Below, one piece after another: positions 11,817 to 24,100 of a DNA stretch of 64,000 nt (position 1 is the stretch's first letter; every line of letters begins with the position of its first letter). This stretch comes from Plantago major. Its lineage: Eukaryota; Streptophyta; Magnoliopsida; Lamiales; Plantaginaceae. Made by a program: the position numbers and the translations under genes. The DNA lies in assembly GCA_026545765.1 (NCBI GenBank), contig JAIFAC010000221.1, positions 78,644-142,643 on the forward strand, given 5' to 3'. Under the pieces are notes generated by a model, which saw only the letters and a program-made list of their open reading frames with translations, searched no databases and was not told where the DNA came from.

Positions 11817-12365
11817 GCCTTGAAGATATTAAGGTATGTGAAAGGTACAGTAGATGTTGGATTGTGGTATCCAAAGGAGAGTGGATTGAGTTTGGTTGGA
11901 TATTTTCATGCCGACTATGCTGGATAAATGCTTGATAGAAAGAGTACTTTAGGAACTTGTCAATTCCTTGGAGCTCGTTTGATATCATGGTTCAGCAAGA
12001 AACAAAACTAAATTGCCACCTCAACCACAGAAGTAGAGTATATTGGCGCTGGATGTTGTGCATCACAAATTTTGTGGATTCAACAACAACTCAGAGACTA
12101 CGGACTCAATGAAGAGAAAACTCCCATTTTATGTGACAATACAAGTGCTATTACTATTACTCAGAATCCTAAGTTTCATGCAAGAACCAAGCACATTGAT
12201 GTCAGACACCACTTCATCAGAGACCATGTCGAAAAAGGCAAGATAGAGATACTCAAGATTGGCACAGGAGACCAACTTGCTGATATCTTCACTAAGCCTC
12301 TGCAAGAGAGTAGATTTCTAAGTCTAAGACACAGCCTCGAACTAATGGAACTACCAAGGTGCTAA
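11817..12365 (+). pseudogene. RNase H end of pol, element B
   Basis: The sequence begins ALKILRYVKGT-like and runs through QQQLRDYGLNEEKTPILC, CDNTSAITITQNPKFHARTKH (abridged), HIDVRHHFIRDHV and DQLADIFTKPL. This is the invariant C-terminal signature of copia RNase H. It ends at 12363 in PRC followed by a stop. It matches element C at about 19710-20190. The 5' boundary is the insertion point of element A. A guanine run (about 12590-12596) follows in the post-pol spacer, resembling an internal polypurine tract. It is a fossil fragment. Confidence 0.85.
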
Positions 12366-12649
12366 TATTGGTCTCGAGGCAGAACTCAACGAACGATAAA
12401 AAGGGAATAAAGGTTTCTGAAAAGAAATGCAAAAAGAAAACGAGAGTAATTTCTGAGATGGGCACTCAGAAAGTTGCTACTTCAGAAAGATACTTGAAAC
12501 GGGTATTCAAATATCTAAGCCATTAAAGAAAAGGCTACTTAGAAAGGTCTCTGAAACGGGTATTCAGAAACCATGAGACATCTAAGTAAGGGGGGACAGA
12601 AAAGAAGAATAGTTTGACCTTAAAAACAATTCCTTTCAGAAGTCAAAAT

Positions 12650-14334
12650 GTTAGAAATATCTGTTTAAGTTTTGATCAGCAACATGATGACTTATCTTAG
12701 TCTCAGAAAGGTGATTAGTACTCTTGGTTCACTTGAACATTGTAAAAGAGGAAACCCACTAAGTATGATAGTCTAGCTAATCTTGCATAGGATGTTAGAT
12801 CTCAAAATGTAATTTTTATTTTATGAAGAGAAGACCAAGAAGAAGACATCCAAGCAGAACAAGCTCAACGACATTGAAGACTTGAAGAAAAGCGCACAAG
12901 ATTCTTGAATCATTGTTCAGATATCTTAGCCAGATATCTTGAAGACACGAATAGTTTCAAACAAACTGTGTCACAAGAGATCTCTGAAAAATAAGAAACA
13001 TATCTGAAAACAAGGAAAGTGTCCACATATATCTATTCTCAGATACCTTGAGCTTTAACCACGTTTCTGAAAGAGAAATATATATTGCAAACAAAGTTGT
13101 TTCAATAAAAACAAGTGGTATCTGAAGAATGAAGATAAGGATGTGCAAAGAATCAGACAACACTAGTCTCTGATACAAAGCATAGTTCCGTTGACACTAC
13201 AGGACAAAAAGTATAGTACAAATGCATTTAATGCACGGACAAAAATGTCTGAACAAAAGCAACGGTAGCTTCTGAAGAAGAAGACAAAACCTGCTACAGT
13301 ACTGTACACAGATATCAATAGTTTGAATTTGAGCCTAACGGATACTATTCAACGGCATTCAAATTCATCTATAAATATCAACACTTAGACTGCTTGAGAA
13401 GACACCTTAGATACGCTGAACATCTGAACACAGAACATATCTTACTCTCTCAAAGCAAACTACTTACCTTCAAGCTTTTTGTTGCGACCAAAGCCTCTGA
13501 TACTTAAGTAGGACTAAAGTTCTAAGTGTCCTGATCCTAAACAAGCAAAGCTATCTGTGAAGGAGTTGAATCAAAAGATCAACTATCTGAGATTCATTCT
13601 CTTGAACAGATATCATAAGACTTGCGTCAGTATAAAATCGAACAAGATACCATACGCTGTAAAGTGTATTAAGTAACTTAGTTCACAGAGCTATCTGATT
13701 AACTGAAAAGTTATTAAGATGCTCATCTGACAACTCAAACCGAAACCAACACCAAAACCGGCGTGGAGTACAGGAAGTACTTAGTTTGGAAAATCAAGGA
13801 ATAACTCCAAGGTTACCGGAGTATAGGAAGTACTTGATGTGGGAAACTAAGGAATAACTCCAAGGTTATTGAGTATAGGAAGTACTTAGCTTGGGAAGCT
13901 ATGGAATAACTCAAAAAGGTTTCTGAGTATAGGAAGTACTTGGCTGAAGAAGCTAGGGAACAACTCAGGGGGAACATTTGGTTGGGAACCATTTATTCCA
14001 AGGATTTCTTAGAATAGGATCATTGTAAGGAGAACTCAATTATACATTCTAGTGAATTCTAGGTCTCGATAGGCCGAAGTGGATTAGTTGGAGGATTCAT
14101 ACCTCCGGATACCACTATACTTCTTTGTGTCATTTACGTTTACGTATTTACATTTGACACACACACACACACACACTAACTGTTTCTGCACTTATCTTTA
14201 TTAAGTCTTCCGCACTCTGATTCTAAGTATCAGATATCCATTCAGATATATGAGAAATAGTTGTTATCAACAAAAGTTTTAAAAGACTATTCACCCCCCC
14301 CCAGTCTTTTACTTTGCCGTTATCTGGACCAACA
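12650..14334 (+). repeat. 5' LTR of element C (1685 bp)
   Basis: It starts TGTTAGAAATATCTG and ends GGACCAACA. It contains a series of four or five imperfect repeats of about 55 bp built on GGAAGTACTTAG...AACTCCAAGG (13760-13980) and a short (AC)n run near 14157-14176. It is followed one base later by the primer site. Confidence 0.9.
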
Positions 14335-14335
14335 A

Positions 14336-14355
14336 GTGGTATCGAGGCGGGAGGT
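14336..14355 (+). other. Primer-binding site of element C (initiator tRNA-Met type)
   Basis: The GTGGTATC string just after the LTR is the initiator tRNA-Met complement shared with element A and with copia elements generally. It sets the plus-strand orientation of element C. Confidence 0.65.
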
Positions 14356-14447
14356 TCACTGACCTTACTTGAACCTAGATCCCCAGATAGGTGAAGAAAC
14401 TTTGTCCACTTTGAGGACTATTTAATTTGTGTGTTAAGTGTGCAGGT

Positions 14448-17400
14448 ATGTCTCTGAGTGATGCACCCGTTCTCAAACCAGAGAACTACGAGAAATGGAA
14501 AAATAACATGATGCTCCACCTTGAAGCCATAAGTGACGAGATGATCGAAGTAATAAAGAATGGCCCAATAGTCATTCAACAACTTAAGCAAGTCATGGAG
14601 GTTTAGTGGAAGAGGCGAAGATCAGCGAAGGATCTTCACAAGCAGATCGTTAACTAGTGGAAGATCTCTTTGGTCGAGTTATTTACGAAACAAAGCCGAG
14701 AGAACTCGGACATCGGAAGATGCCAAGAGGAATCGTCTGGATGGTCAAGCTCGTAACATCATCATCGGATCAACACGAGCACATCTGATTAAGCGTAGGG
14801 TGCTAAAAGCGAAAGTTGCTGGCGGTGATTGAAGAAATGCATGCGGGCCGAAAACCAAAGAAAACAAGTTCGAAGTTCTCAAGTGAAATTTCAAAATTTC
14901 AAGCAAGGACCTTGAAACTCTGGAAGAACTTGATTTCAGTTACCACTCTCATGAGTGATATGGCGACACTTGGGGAAAGCAATAGATACTCTCGATCGGA
15001 GAAGATTAAGACTATTGTCGGAAGTCTTAATCCTGGCTGAACATACTAAATTCTTTTATTTCAACCAAGGAATGCGAATATCACTCGATGGAACTTTCTC
15101 TCATCTTACTCTTTGACTATGAGACAACTCGGAGAGAACAAACAAGCGAAAAGTTGCGAGAATGTTGCTCTAGTTACTCGAGGAACTTACGAAAAGAAGA
15201 AAGCAAGGAGGAGGCGAGGATGCCTTTCTTTGCAAAGCAAATGAGCAAATTGTCGGTCGAGAAATTGAGAGAAGAAAAGCGAAGAGAAGTGAAAAAGCAT
15301 CTAGGCTCAAACTATCACCGATCAAAATGCAAAGCTTCATTGAACAAGCCAGCTCAGAAAGCATCATGTACTGAGGAAGCAGAAATTGGAAACGATATCT
15401 GTTTCTACTGTCAAAAACCTGGTCACTTCAAGAAGGATTGTCCTGCCTTCAACAAAGCTTACCATCACCAGAAGACAGGTGACAGGAAAGATAGAAGAAT
15501 CTTCAGAAGAACCCAGAAAGCTTTACTAACTGAAGAGAGAAAGAAAATCCAAATTCAATTGGATGCTCTAGACGTTGAGACAGATTATGAAGATGACAAT
15601 TCAGATGATTCAACCTTACCATCACCAGAATTGTGTGGAGTTACTCACGATGTAATCGACTTCGGCCTCAAGAAGAATGAAATGTGTGGAGTTGCTGAGA
15701 TTGATGGACCAGACATCTCTAACATTGAAAACTGTCTTATGGCTGATGAGGTAACACATACTTCATGCTATACTTATGAAAGTGACGAAGAAGAAATCAA
15801 AGATCTAGAAAATCTCAGAAAGGAACTCGATATCTGTGAAAGAGAATTTCTAATGATCCGAGCTAAATGAAAATCTTGAAGAGGAAAAGAGTTTTCTTGA
15901 AAAGGAAAATTCTAAATTGGTTAAGATATCGAGAAAAGGATCTTTGAAAATGCATTTCTCAAAGCTCGGATATCTGAGGTAAAAAATCACATAAAGAAGC
16001 AATGGTGAATTGCGAAAGAAAGTTGAAGATCTTCTTTACGAAAATAAGGAACTCAAAAGAAAGAAGTATCTTTTCAATCTTATGCCAAAGCTAGTGACAC
16101 TCTTCTTTGAAGTACAATCTTAACTAAGAGATCCTTTGAAAAGAAAGGACTTGAAATTTGAACACACAAGCAGAATGTTCTAATACTACGAATAAGAGTA
16201 AGGAAAGAAAAATGTTTGTAAGTACTCAGCAAGATGGTTTCCATACAATCTATAGTATTGGTCACAAGACGAAGATTGTAGACAAAGGAAAGGCAGTTGC
16301 GACTAAACCTTTGTGGGAAAAACAAGTCAAAACAAGCTGGTGGGCACGTCTACGAAAAGAAACACAACCGAAAAGTGTAAACACCCAGTGCTATGTCTCT
16401 CAAAAGGTAGAATTGCGAGGCTGCAAATTCTCCCATGTCACTTTTACGGAAAGAAATTGGATCAACCGAGACTAGCAAAGGCTGGAGAAAAGATCTCGAG
16501 ATAGCATCAAGTGCTCAAAGCAGTATTGGCTACAAAGGCATCGGAAAACAACTTGCTCATGAATCTGGCGGGAGCGAGCGATGGCTGAAAGCTAGAATTG
16601 CTCTAAGCAATTATCAGAAGTGGAAGTTAAATCAAGCCACTGAAAATCTGAATGCCAGGGCTAGAAGAAATCTGGCTAGAAAAGAGAAGTTTGCTGAAAA
16701 GCAAACTCAGAAACCTAACAGGTATCTGAAAGCACCAAATGGAGCACCTAGGAACACACCAAGGAAGAAAATAATTCTTACTAATGATAACATTCATACA
16801 ATTAGAATTCCTCCTTATGTTCCTATCAGACAAAAGCATATTTCAAAGAAATTCATTCAAAAATGGATTCCTACTGGAAGAACTTTTAATTCTGACGATT
16901 CCATCAAAGAAATGAGAACCTAATCTCCTGTTTCCTGTTGTGTGCAGAATGCTTCCTGGACTAAAGCACAATGGCTATTTGATAGTGGATGCGGAAAGCA
17001 CATGACAGGAGACAAAGCAAATCTGGTCGATTACAAAGCTTGCAACTCAGGACCAGATATCAGATTTGCTGGAGGAGAATTAAATCCCTCTCTGGGATTT
17101 GGCAACGTCAAATTGGGGACTCTAACAATCACTGACGTATTACATGTTAAGGATTTGAAATATAATCTATTTAGTATGAGCGGTTTGCGAATGAGGTTTT
17201 ACTATAAAATTCAAAGCTAAATCTGCAAACTAATTGACAATGAGTCAAAGCGAGGTCTTAGTTACCTGGCGGAAAGGCGATCTTTATGTTGCCGATTAGG
17301 CATCTGCCTGGTTGAAGAATTTCTCATGGTGAGTCGATCTGGTCACCACGGAAGAGCCTTTGGTTATGGCACAAAGAATGAGTCACTTGAACTTCAAAAC

Positions 17401-20190
17401 TCTGAATAGACTTGCGAAAGAGTTAGTGGTTGGTCTTCCCGAACATCTTTCGAGAAAGGATGGTATACATTACACTTTGTCGGATGGGAAACAATCTAAG
17501 ATCTCTTTCAAGTCAATCGGACACTCTAGTGTTAGACCACTGCAACTTTTACACATGGATCTATTTGAATCATCTGTAACTAGTTATGCAGGAAAGAAGT
17601 ATGCTCTGGTTGTTGTAGATGACTTCTCAAGATTCACTTGGGTTGTCTTTCTGAAATACAAATCTGATGCCAGGGTGGAGATACCAAACTTGCTGAAAAA
17701 GCTTGAAGTCATGAAAAATGACAAGGTATCTGATCGAGCAGACCATAGTCTTGAGTTTGTCAACCGATTACATAAAGGAGTTTGTACCCATAAGGTATAC
17801 AACACCAACTTTCCTCTGTAAGAACACCTCGACAAAATGGTGTTGCGAGAAAGGAAAAGAACCCTTAAAGAAGCTGCAAGAACAATGCTAGTGACCTTTG
17901 AAATAAGTGAAATTTATTGGGTTGAAGGCGTAAACACGACTTGCTACACTCGAGCAGATGTTTGATAAACAAACACCATGAAGACCCTATGAAATCTTGG
18001 TTGGTAGACCCCCGATATCGAACATACGAGAGTATTTGGTTGTAGATGTTTTGTTCTTAACAATGGAAAGAGTATCTAAGAACATTTCAACCAAAGGCGG
18101 ATGAAGGTGTTTTCTTGGCTATTCCACAAGCAAAGAAACTCTGAGTTTACAACAAAAGAACAAAGAAAATTGAAGAATCAGTTCATGTTGTATTCTATGA
18201 AGGAAGAAAGAAAACACCTCCTATTGATGAACTCTCAGAAAGGTTCAAAGAATTACTACTGAGGGATTCTGAAGAAGAATCCTCTGAAAGGAAAAACATC
18301 ATTATGGAAAGTGAGGATGACTCTGACGTAGAAAAGCATGAAATGCCTAGTAACAACCAAATGACTCATACACATGATGAAGAATTTCCTAAGAAACTTC
18401 CAGAAATGGAACAGGTTACTGAGAACCTTCATCATGAAGAGGTATCTGAAAATAAGAATGCTGAAATGCATGTTTCAGATATCTCTAACACTGAAAAAGT
18501 GTCAGATATCAATGACATTTCTCATATGTCAGATATCTCAGATACTGAAAAAGTATCAAATCAAAATCCTAGTGATTCACATTCAGATCACTTGGATATT
18601 GATCCTACTAGCACTAAACCTATGATGAGATGGATCAAAGATCATCCTACAAAGGATATAATTGGACCAATTAATCAGGGTGTTAGGACTAGGAGAGCAA
18701 TAGCTGAAAATGCTAACTCTCTCTTTGGATGTTTCATCTCAAATGTTGAACCTAAAAATATAGAAGAAGCACTAGGAGACCAAGACTGGATCTCTGCAAT
18801 GCAAGAAGAGTTGGATCAATTTGAGAGAAAGCAGTCAGAAACTAGTTCCATTTGTAGAAGGAATATCTGTGATTGGAACTAAATGGGTTTTCAGAAACTA
18901 GATGAATGAATCTGGTGAAATAACCAGAAACAAAGCAAGATTGGTTGCCAAGGGATTTACCCAGACTGAAGGCTTAGATTTTGGTGAGTCATATGCACGG
19001 TTGCGGAGTTGGATGCAATCGACTCTTTCTAGCCTTCTGACTCATAAAGATTTCAAAGTTTATCAGATGGATGTCAAAAGTGCATTCTTAAATGGTGAAC
19101 TTGCAAAAGAAGTTTATGTTGAGCAACCACCTGGCTTTGAAGTTTCCTCAGAAAGTAGAATGGTCTACAAACTACAGAAAGCTGTATGGTGAAAGCAGGA
19201 TCGAGGCGTGGTATGACACTTTGGCCAAATACCTTACGGAAAGTGGTTTCAAGAAAGGAGAAGTTGATAAAACTTTATTTACCTTAAATCATGATGGGAA
19301 ACTACCCTTAGTTCAAGTATATATTTGGATCTAAGGAAAAACAACTTTGTAATGACTTTGCTAATATCATGAAAAGCAAGTTTGAGATGAGCATGATGGG
19401 AGAAATGAATTATTTACTAGGATTGCAAGTCAAGCAACTCAATGATGAAATATTCATTAGTCAAACAAAGTACGCGAAAGATATGCTCACAAAGTTTAAT
19501 CTTAACCTTTCTGAAAAGAATGCTAAGATACCTATGAGCATTGGAACCAAAATGACCTATACTGAATCATATAAGAGTGTTGAAGAACATAAGTATAGGA
19601 AATTGATAGGTACACTACTTTACCTCACTGCAAGTAGACCTGATATTCAATATGCCGTTGGAGTGTGTGCTAGATTTCAGACAAATCCAATGCAAACACA
19701 CTACAACATTGCTATGAAAATATTAAGGTATGTAAAGAAGTACGATAGATGTAGGGCGTGGTATCCTAAAGAAAGTGGATTGAGTTTATTTGGGTACTCG
19801 AATGCGATTATCTTTGGATCAACGCTTGATAGGAAAAGCACCTCGAGAACTTGCCGGTTTACGGGTACTAGACTTATCTCATGGTTTAGCAAGAAGCAAA
19901 ACTCAATTGCAACTTCTACCACGGAGGCTGAATATATTCTTCTTTGGTTGTTGTGCAACACAAATTCTGTGGATACAACAACAACTCAAAGACTATGGAC
20001 TCGATGAGAAGAAAACTCCCATTTTCTGTGACAACACAAGTGCTATTGCGATTACACAGAATCCTAAATTTCATGCCAGAACAAAGCACATTGATGTTAG
20101 ACATCACTTCATCAGAGACCATGTTAAAAAGGGCAATATAGAGATACTCAAGATTATGCGAAGACCGACTTGCAGATATCTTCACTAAGC
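14448..20190 (+). pseudogene. gag-pol remnant of copia element C
   Basis: The start is the ATG at 14448 (MSLSDAPVLKPENYEKW), nearly identical to element A. The CCHC knuckle CFYCQKPGHFKKDC lies at 15400-15441. The protease signature DSGCGKHMTG lies at 16981-17010 and is followed by a GGEL...LGFGNVKLGTLTI strand. The integrase core starts near 17545 (LLHMDLFESSVTSYAGKKY). Reverse transcriptase covers roughly 18700-19340 (KARLVAKGFTQTEGLDF and VYQMDVKSAFLNGEL are visible), and RNase H lies at about 19620-20190 (TASRPDIQYAVGVCARFQ, CDNTSAIAITQNPKFHARTK). This is the full Ty1/copia order. It is a fossil: broken, with many interruptions across its length. Confidence 0.9.
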
Positions 20191-20269
20191 CACTAGAAGA
20201 AAGTAGATTCTTAGCCTTAAGACATAGTCTTGGACTAATGGAACTACCAATGAACTGAAAAAGTTCAGA

Positions 20270-20406
20270 TATCTGGAACAGGCATCCAAAGAAGAGGTAT
20301 CTGGAACAGGCATCCAGAGAAGAGGTATACAGAGCGGGCATCCGGAGAAGAGGTATCTGGAGCGGGTATCCGAGAAAGAAAAGAAATGCAGGAGCAGGTA
20401 TCCGAA
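20270..20406. repeat. 29-bp minisatellite after RNase H in element C
   Basis: A unit of the form ATCTGGAACAGGCATCCAAA GAAGAGGT starts at 20270, 20299, 20328 and about 20356, giving four imperfect copies of 28-29 bp. The corresponding spacer of element B (12400-12580) has a looser series of GAAACGGGTATTCAGA-type repeats, so repetition at this position is a family trait. Confidence 0.75.
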
Positions 20407-20904
20407 GTCAAAAGGGTAAAGACCAATAAGATAGCTTAAGATCTCTGAAACGGGAACTCAGATATCTGAAATCACTCTATAAACGGGGAACACAAAAGAG
20501 AATAATATAACTATCTGCAGTCAACTACTCTCTTGAAATTCGCATTAATTCTATCTTGATTTAAAACTTGGAAAAATCCTAAGTATAGGACAGATTCAGA
20601 TGCGAACAGTGTCCTTGGTCATATAGAATTGTGATTCAGATAGCAAATCATAAAACTCATTAAATGGGCACAATTACACTTCTTGATTGTGATCATTCTT
20701 TGAAAAAGCAATGGTGACCCTCGATGAAGTTAGCGATTGATTTATGCGGTGGAAATCAATTCACGATAAATAGTGGGTATTGAAATTGAGACATGGCCCA
20801 CTAAGCATTTAATGCGAACTAGCTTTTGCTCACGCCTTCTTGCAAATCACGGAATCGTACACAAAATCAATTTGTATGTATTTTATGCATTGGGATTCAA
20901 CTGC

Positions 20905-20912
20905 TATATATA
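20905..20912 (+). promoter_or_regulatory. TATA-like box upstream of the accessory ORF, element C
   Basis: The string GCTATATATATGGG precedes the accessory start codon (21108) by 203 bp. Element B has GCTATATAAACGAG exactly 203 bp before its own accessory ATG (28969 to 29172). The segment just downstream (TTTTGGCAA..., CTTTTGCCTAA, TAGCAAATC) is also conserved between the two. This looks like an internal promoter and leader, by inference only. Confidence 0.45.
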
Positions 20913-21107
20913 TGGGATTTTGGCAAATGAAATCACTTTTGCCTAATCCGAAATTTCATCTTGCACAAAAATAGCAAATCCTCCTTCTCTTGATTCTCTG
21001 CAAACCCTCTACAATCTCTGCAAATCAAGATTAAGTTTTTCTGAAAAGAATCACTGAATCAAATCTCTTTCAAACACAAATTTCAAATCCCTACACTATA
21101 TAAAGAG

Positions 21108-24100
21108 ATGGCCTCCAAGAACACTTCAACACAGAAATCCCAATCCTCCACTGGTACTGCTGAAAAGCAAGCACCAGAGTTGGTTATTGTAAACAATCAT
21201 TGGTAGGAGTTTTAATCACGAACATTGGACTTCAAGTCACGAATGATTTGGGGTGGTGCCATGGTTGAGAATACCTCTACTGCAATAGAAAACCAAAGCG
21301 GAAAATTGATTCTTGACATGCTTGAAAAGGCACTAATCAAGGGTTTTCTATCTGCTGCCCTAGTGGAATTTCATCACTTTCGATGTGTTGGAATTTTACA
21401 ACAACTCGAGATTATTTCTGTGTATCTAAAACCTTTGAAATAGTGTCTATCAAAACCTCGATCGAGGAAAGGAAATCATACGGACTTAACAACTTTCGTA
21501 AGTTGTTTGAGGTTCCAAATCTTGGAAAGGATTTTGAAATAAACACGAGGATGAGGAACTCCTTGAAGGTGTTAAAGAACTTTCTGATGGCGTGTGTGAT
21601 CTTGAAAATCAGATACACCCATGAGTTCAAACTTCGACATCCGAACCGGACATCTTTTGGTTCCTTTGGGATGTCTTGGCTTGCATTCTTCCGGATGCTT
21701 TGATGGTCTACAAGGAGGTCTTGACGGATAAGCGAAGCGATGGATCATGATGTTCTTGCTAAATCAACAAGACAAAATTTGAAAACCCTTTTAAGCTGGG
21801 AAAATGCGCCTTCATGAAATTCGTGAAGAAGATTCAAGGCTTGAGCCTAAGATTGTCAAAGAACTAGCTGAGCGAAGGCCACGGAGTTATAGTGCGAAGA
21901 TATGCTACTTCTTTGGAAAAGCTTGGCATTGAGCTCGGAGGCAATTTGAAATAGCAGCGATAACTTACTCTATAAATCTGAGTATACAAATTTGATGAAA
22001 AAGGTTCTTTGGGTCTCATAAAGGTCTGAAGCGAAAATCTGAAAAGATATCTGAAGAAAAGGTTGCGACTAAAAGCAGAACTTCAGAAAGAAGTCTGTGG
22101 CAAATCGGAAGACACACACCAAAGGTTGTCAATTCTCGGATATCTGCATGCATTGCCGATGAACTAATAATGGCGGATGAACTCATCAATCTTTGCAAAG
22201 AGTTATCAACTCTTGAACAAGTAGACTCAAGAGAAAATGCTTTCGAAATGTTGCGACTAATGCGAAGCCTTGGCGATGAACTCATAAATCTTTGCCAAAA
22301 GTGGTGAAAAGCACCAAGCCCCATCTGCGAAAGCGAGAATAATGGACCAATCGGTTCCCAATGCTAATGAGAGTTACGGCGATGAAGATGATGAACTAGT
22401 CATCTCTCGAGTCCTAGAAAGAACAAAGAGGGCTAAGATTCTTGAAAAAATGGCGGTGATAAGGTATCGAAGAAGAACCTACACCATGTTCTTTGAAACT
22501 ATAGCAAAGGTTGTTGGTGCAAACACATCATCAGGGAATGCTTCTCTTGAACAACTTCACAAAGCCCTGATAAGTGGCATTTTAGTGCTGGCAGATGCTG
22601 ATGGAAATGCCACATCTAAAAATCTGGAAGAACTTTCTCTTGATCAATCTTACGCTTCCGAGACAACCACAACAACCAACAACCACAACAGCCACAAATG
22701 GTTGATGAAATGGTAAATGAACTCCATTTGAATTACGGTGATCTGATATCTTGAAGAAAATCCGCAAATGGCGGGTTCCCCGACTCACGAGAGGATCAAG
22801 CGAGACATCTACTCGGAATGATCAACGGGGGAGGCAAGCGAGTTGCATCCTCGGGAAAGGTGTGAAGTACGAAACTTCAAACAAAGAAATGGCTTTGGGA
22901 CAAGGCGACCAATGTATAGAAAGGTCACAAGTTCGAGAGACCAATCGACTGGCCTTTCCGGTAAATGGTGGTTTAACTCAACCTTGTGAAAAATTTTATA
23001 CTTATAAATCTTGTTACCTTATAAGAATTTCTTTATTCTGCTAAGTTAGAAGCGAAACAAGAGGAAGGCGAGAAGCTTACCTCGAATCTTGAAAAGAGGT
23101 TCCTTGACCTCGACTCTTGAGAAATCGAGCACATGCCACGGTAAATGTTTCTTAAAGAGAACTAATTTTTCGATAAAAATGTTTATGTGCTCATTCATGA
23201 TAAATGTTTCTAACGGGCTCCAATGAGATGGAAGAAGATAAAGCGAAATGCGAGACAAACCGAAACCAACAAGGTTTACGAAGAACACATCATGAGCCTT
23301 CAAACTTGAAGGTATATGACAATCAGTGACATGTATTCTTCATCTTGGGTTATCCTTTATCTCTTCTAAATATCGATACTTTCTACTTACGAGCTATTTG
23401 AGTAGAAATGCAAGGGGATGAAGTTGCGACTTCCCTGCATCAATGGAAATTGATGAAGCCCCAATGACATCACTTGAAGAACACGAAGCGCACAAGTTTA
23501 CGAGAAAAATGAATCTGAGCTTCCTTTTGAGGAAGTAAGTAGCTCAATCGAATTCATTGAAAGCATATTTATGCATAGATTCTTTCAAACTATTTCCTAA
23601 GTATTGTATCTCTCTCGAGTTCAAGAAAGAAAGGTTGTTGAGGACCGGACTTCCAAGTCTCCACCTCCTGACAAGATATCGAGACACCAATTGTCTCGAT
23701 GAACAAATCTCTGAGCACAGTACTTACTCGGTAACTTCGAAACTAAAGCGCACTTCTACTCGGATATCTACAAAAGTTTTGAAGCTCACTCAAAACTCTT
23801 TCTTTCGAGCTCAAGCAGATCTGAGCGAGTTCCCATTAAAGAAACAAGGACTACTTCACTTCTTCAAAGCTCACACCTTGCAAGCATATTCAATGCTTCA
23901 AGAAATGGCGAAGTTAAGGTGCTCGATCTCTACGAAATATTGAGAATCACAGATCAACCAATCAGGCGAGCACGAGCTCTTGACACGAAACTTATGTCAA
24001 GCAATGTTCCCTCTGAACAACATCTGATTGCGACTCTACTACATAAGGACTTTTCCGGAGAAGTGGCGCAGATTTGATACAAACCTTTGAGCAGACGGAT

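Noticed and set aside
6623-12365. Elements A and B as two halves of a single copia element with its 5' half inverted
   Set aside because: The A and B LTRs are close relatives and the halves are complementary in content. However, the A LTR terminus is complete at 11816 (ends AAAACA) and abuts RNase H cleanly, which is what a simple insertion of A into B gives. No inversion is needed.
14157-14176. AC dinucleotide run as a regulatory Z-DNA site
   Set aside because: It is a short microsatellite inside the C LTR, with a shorter version in the partner LTR. Nothing suggests a specific role.
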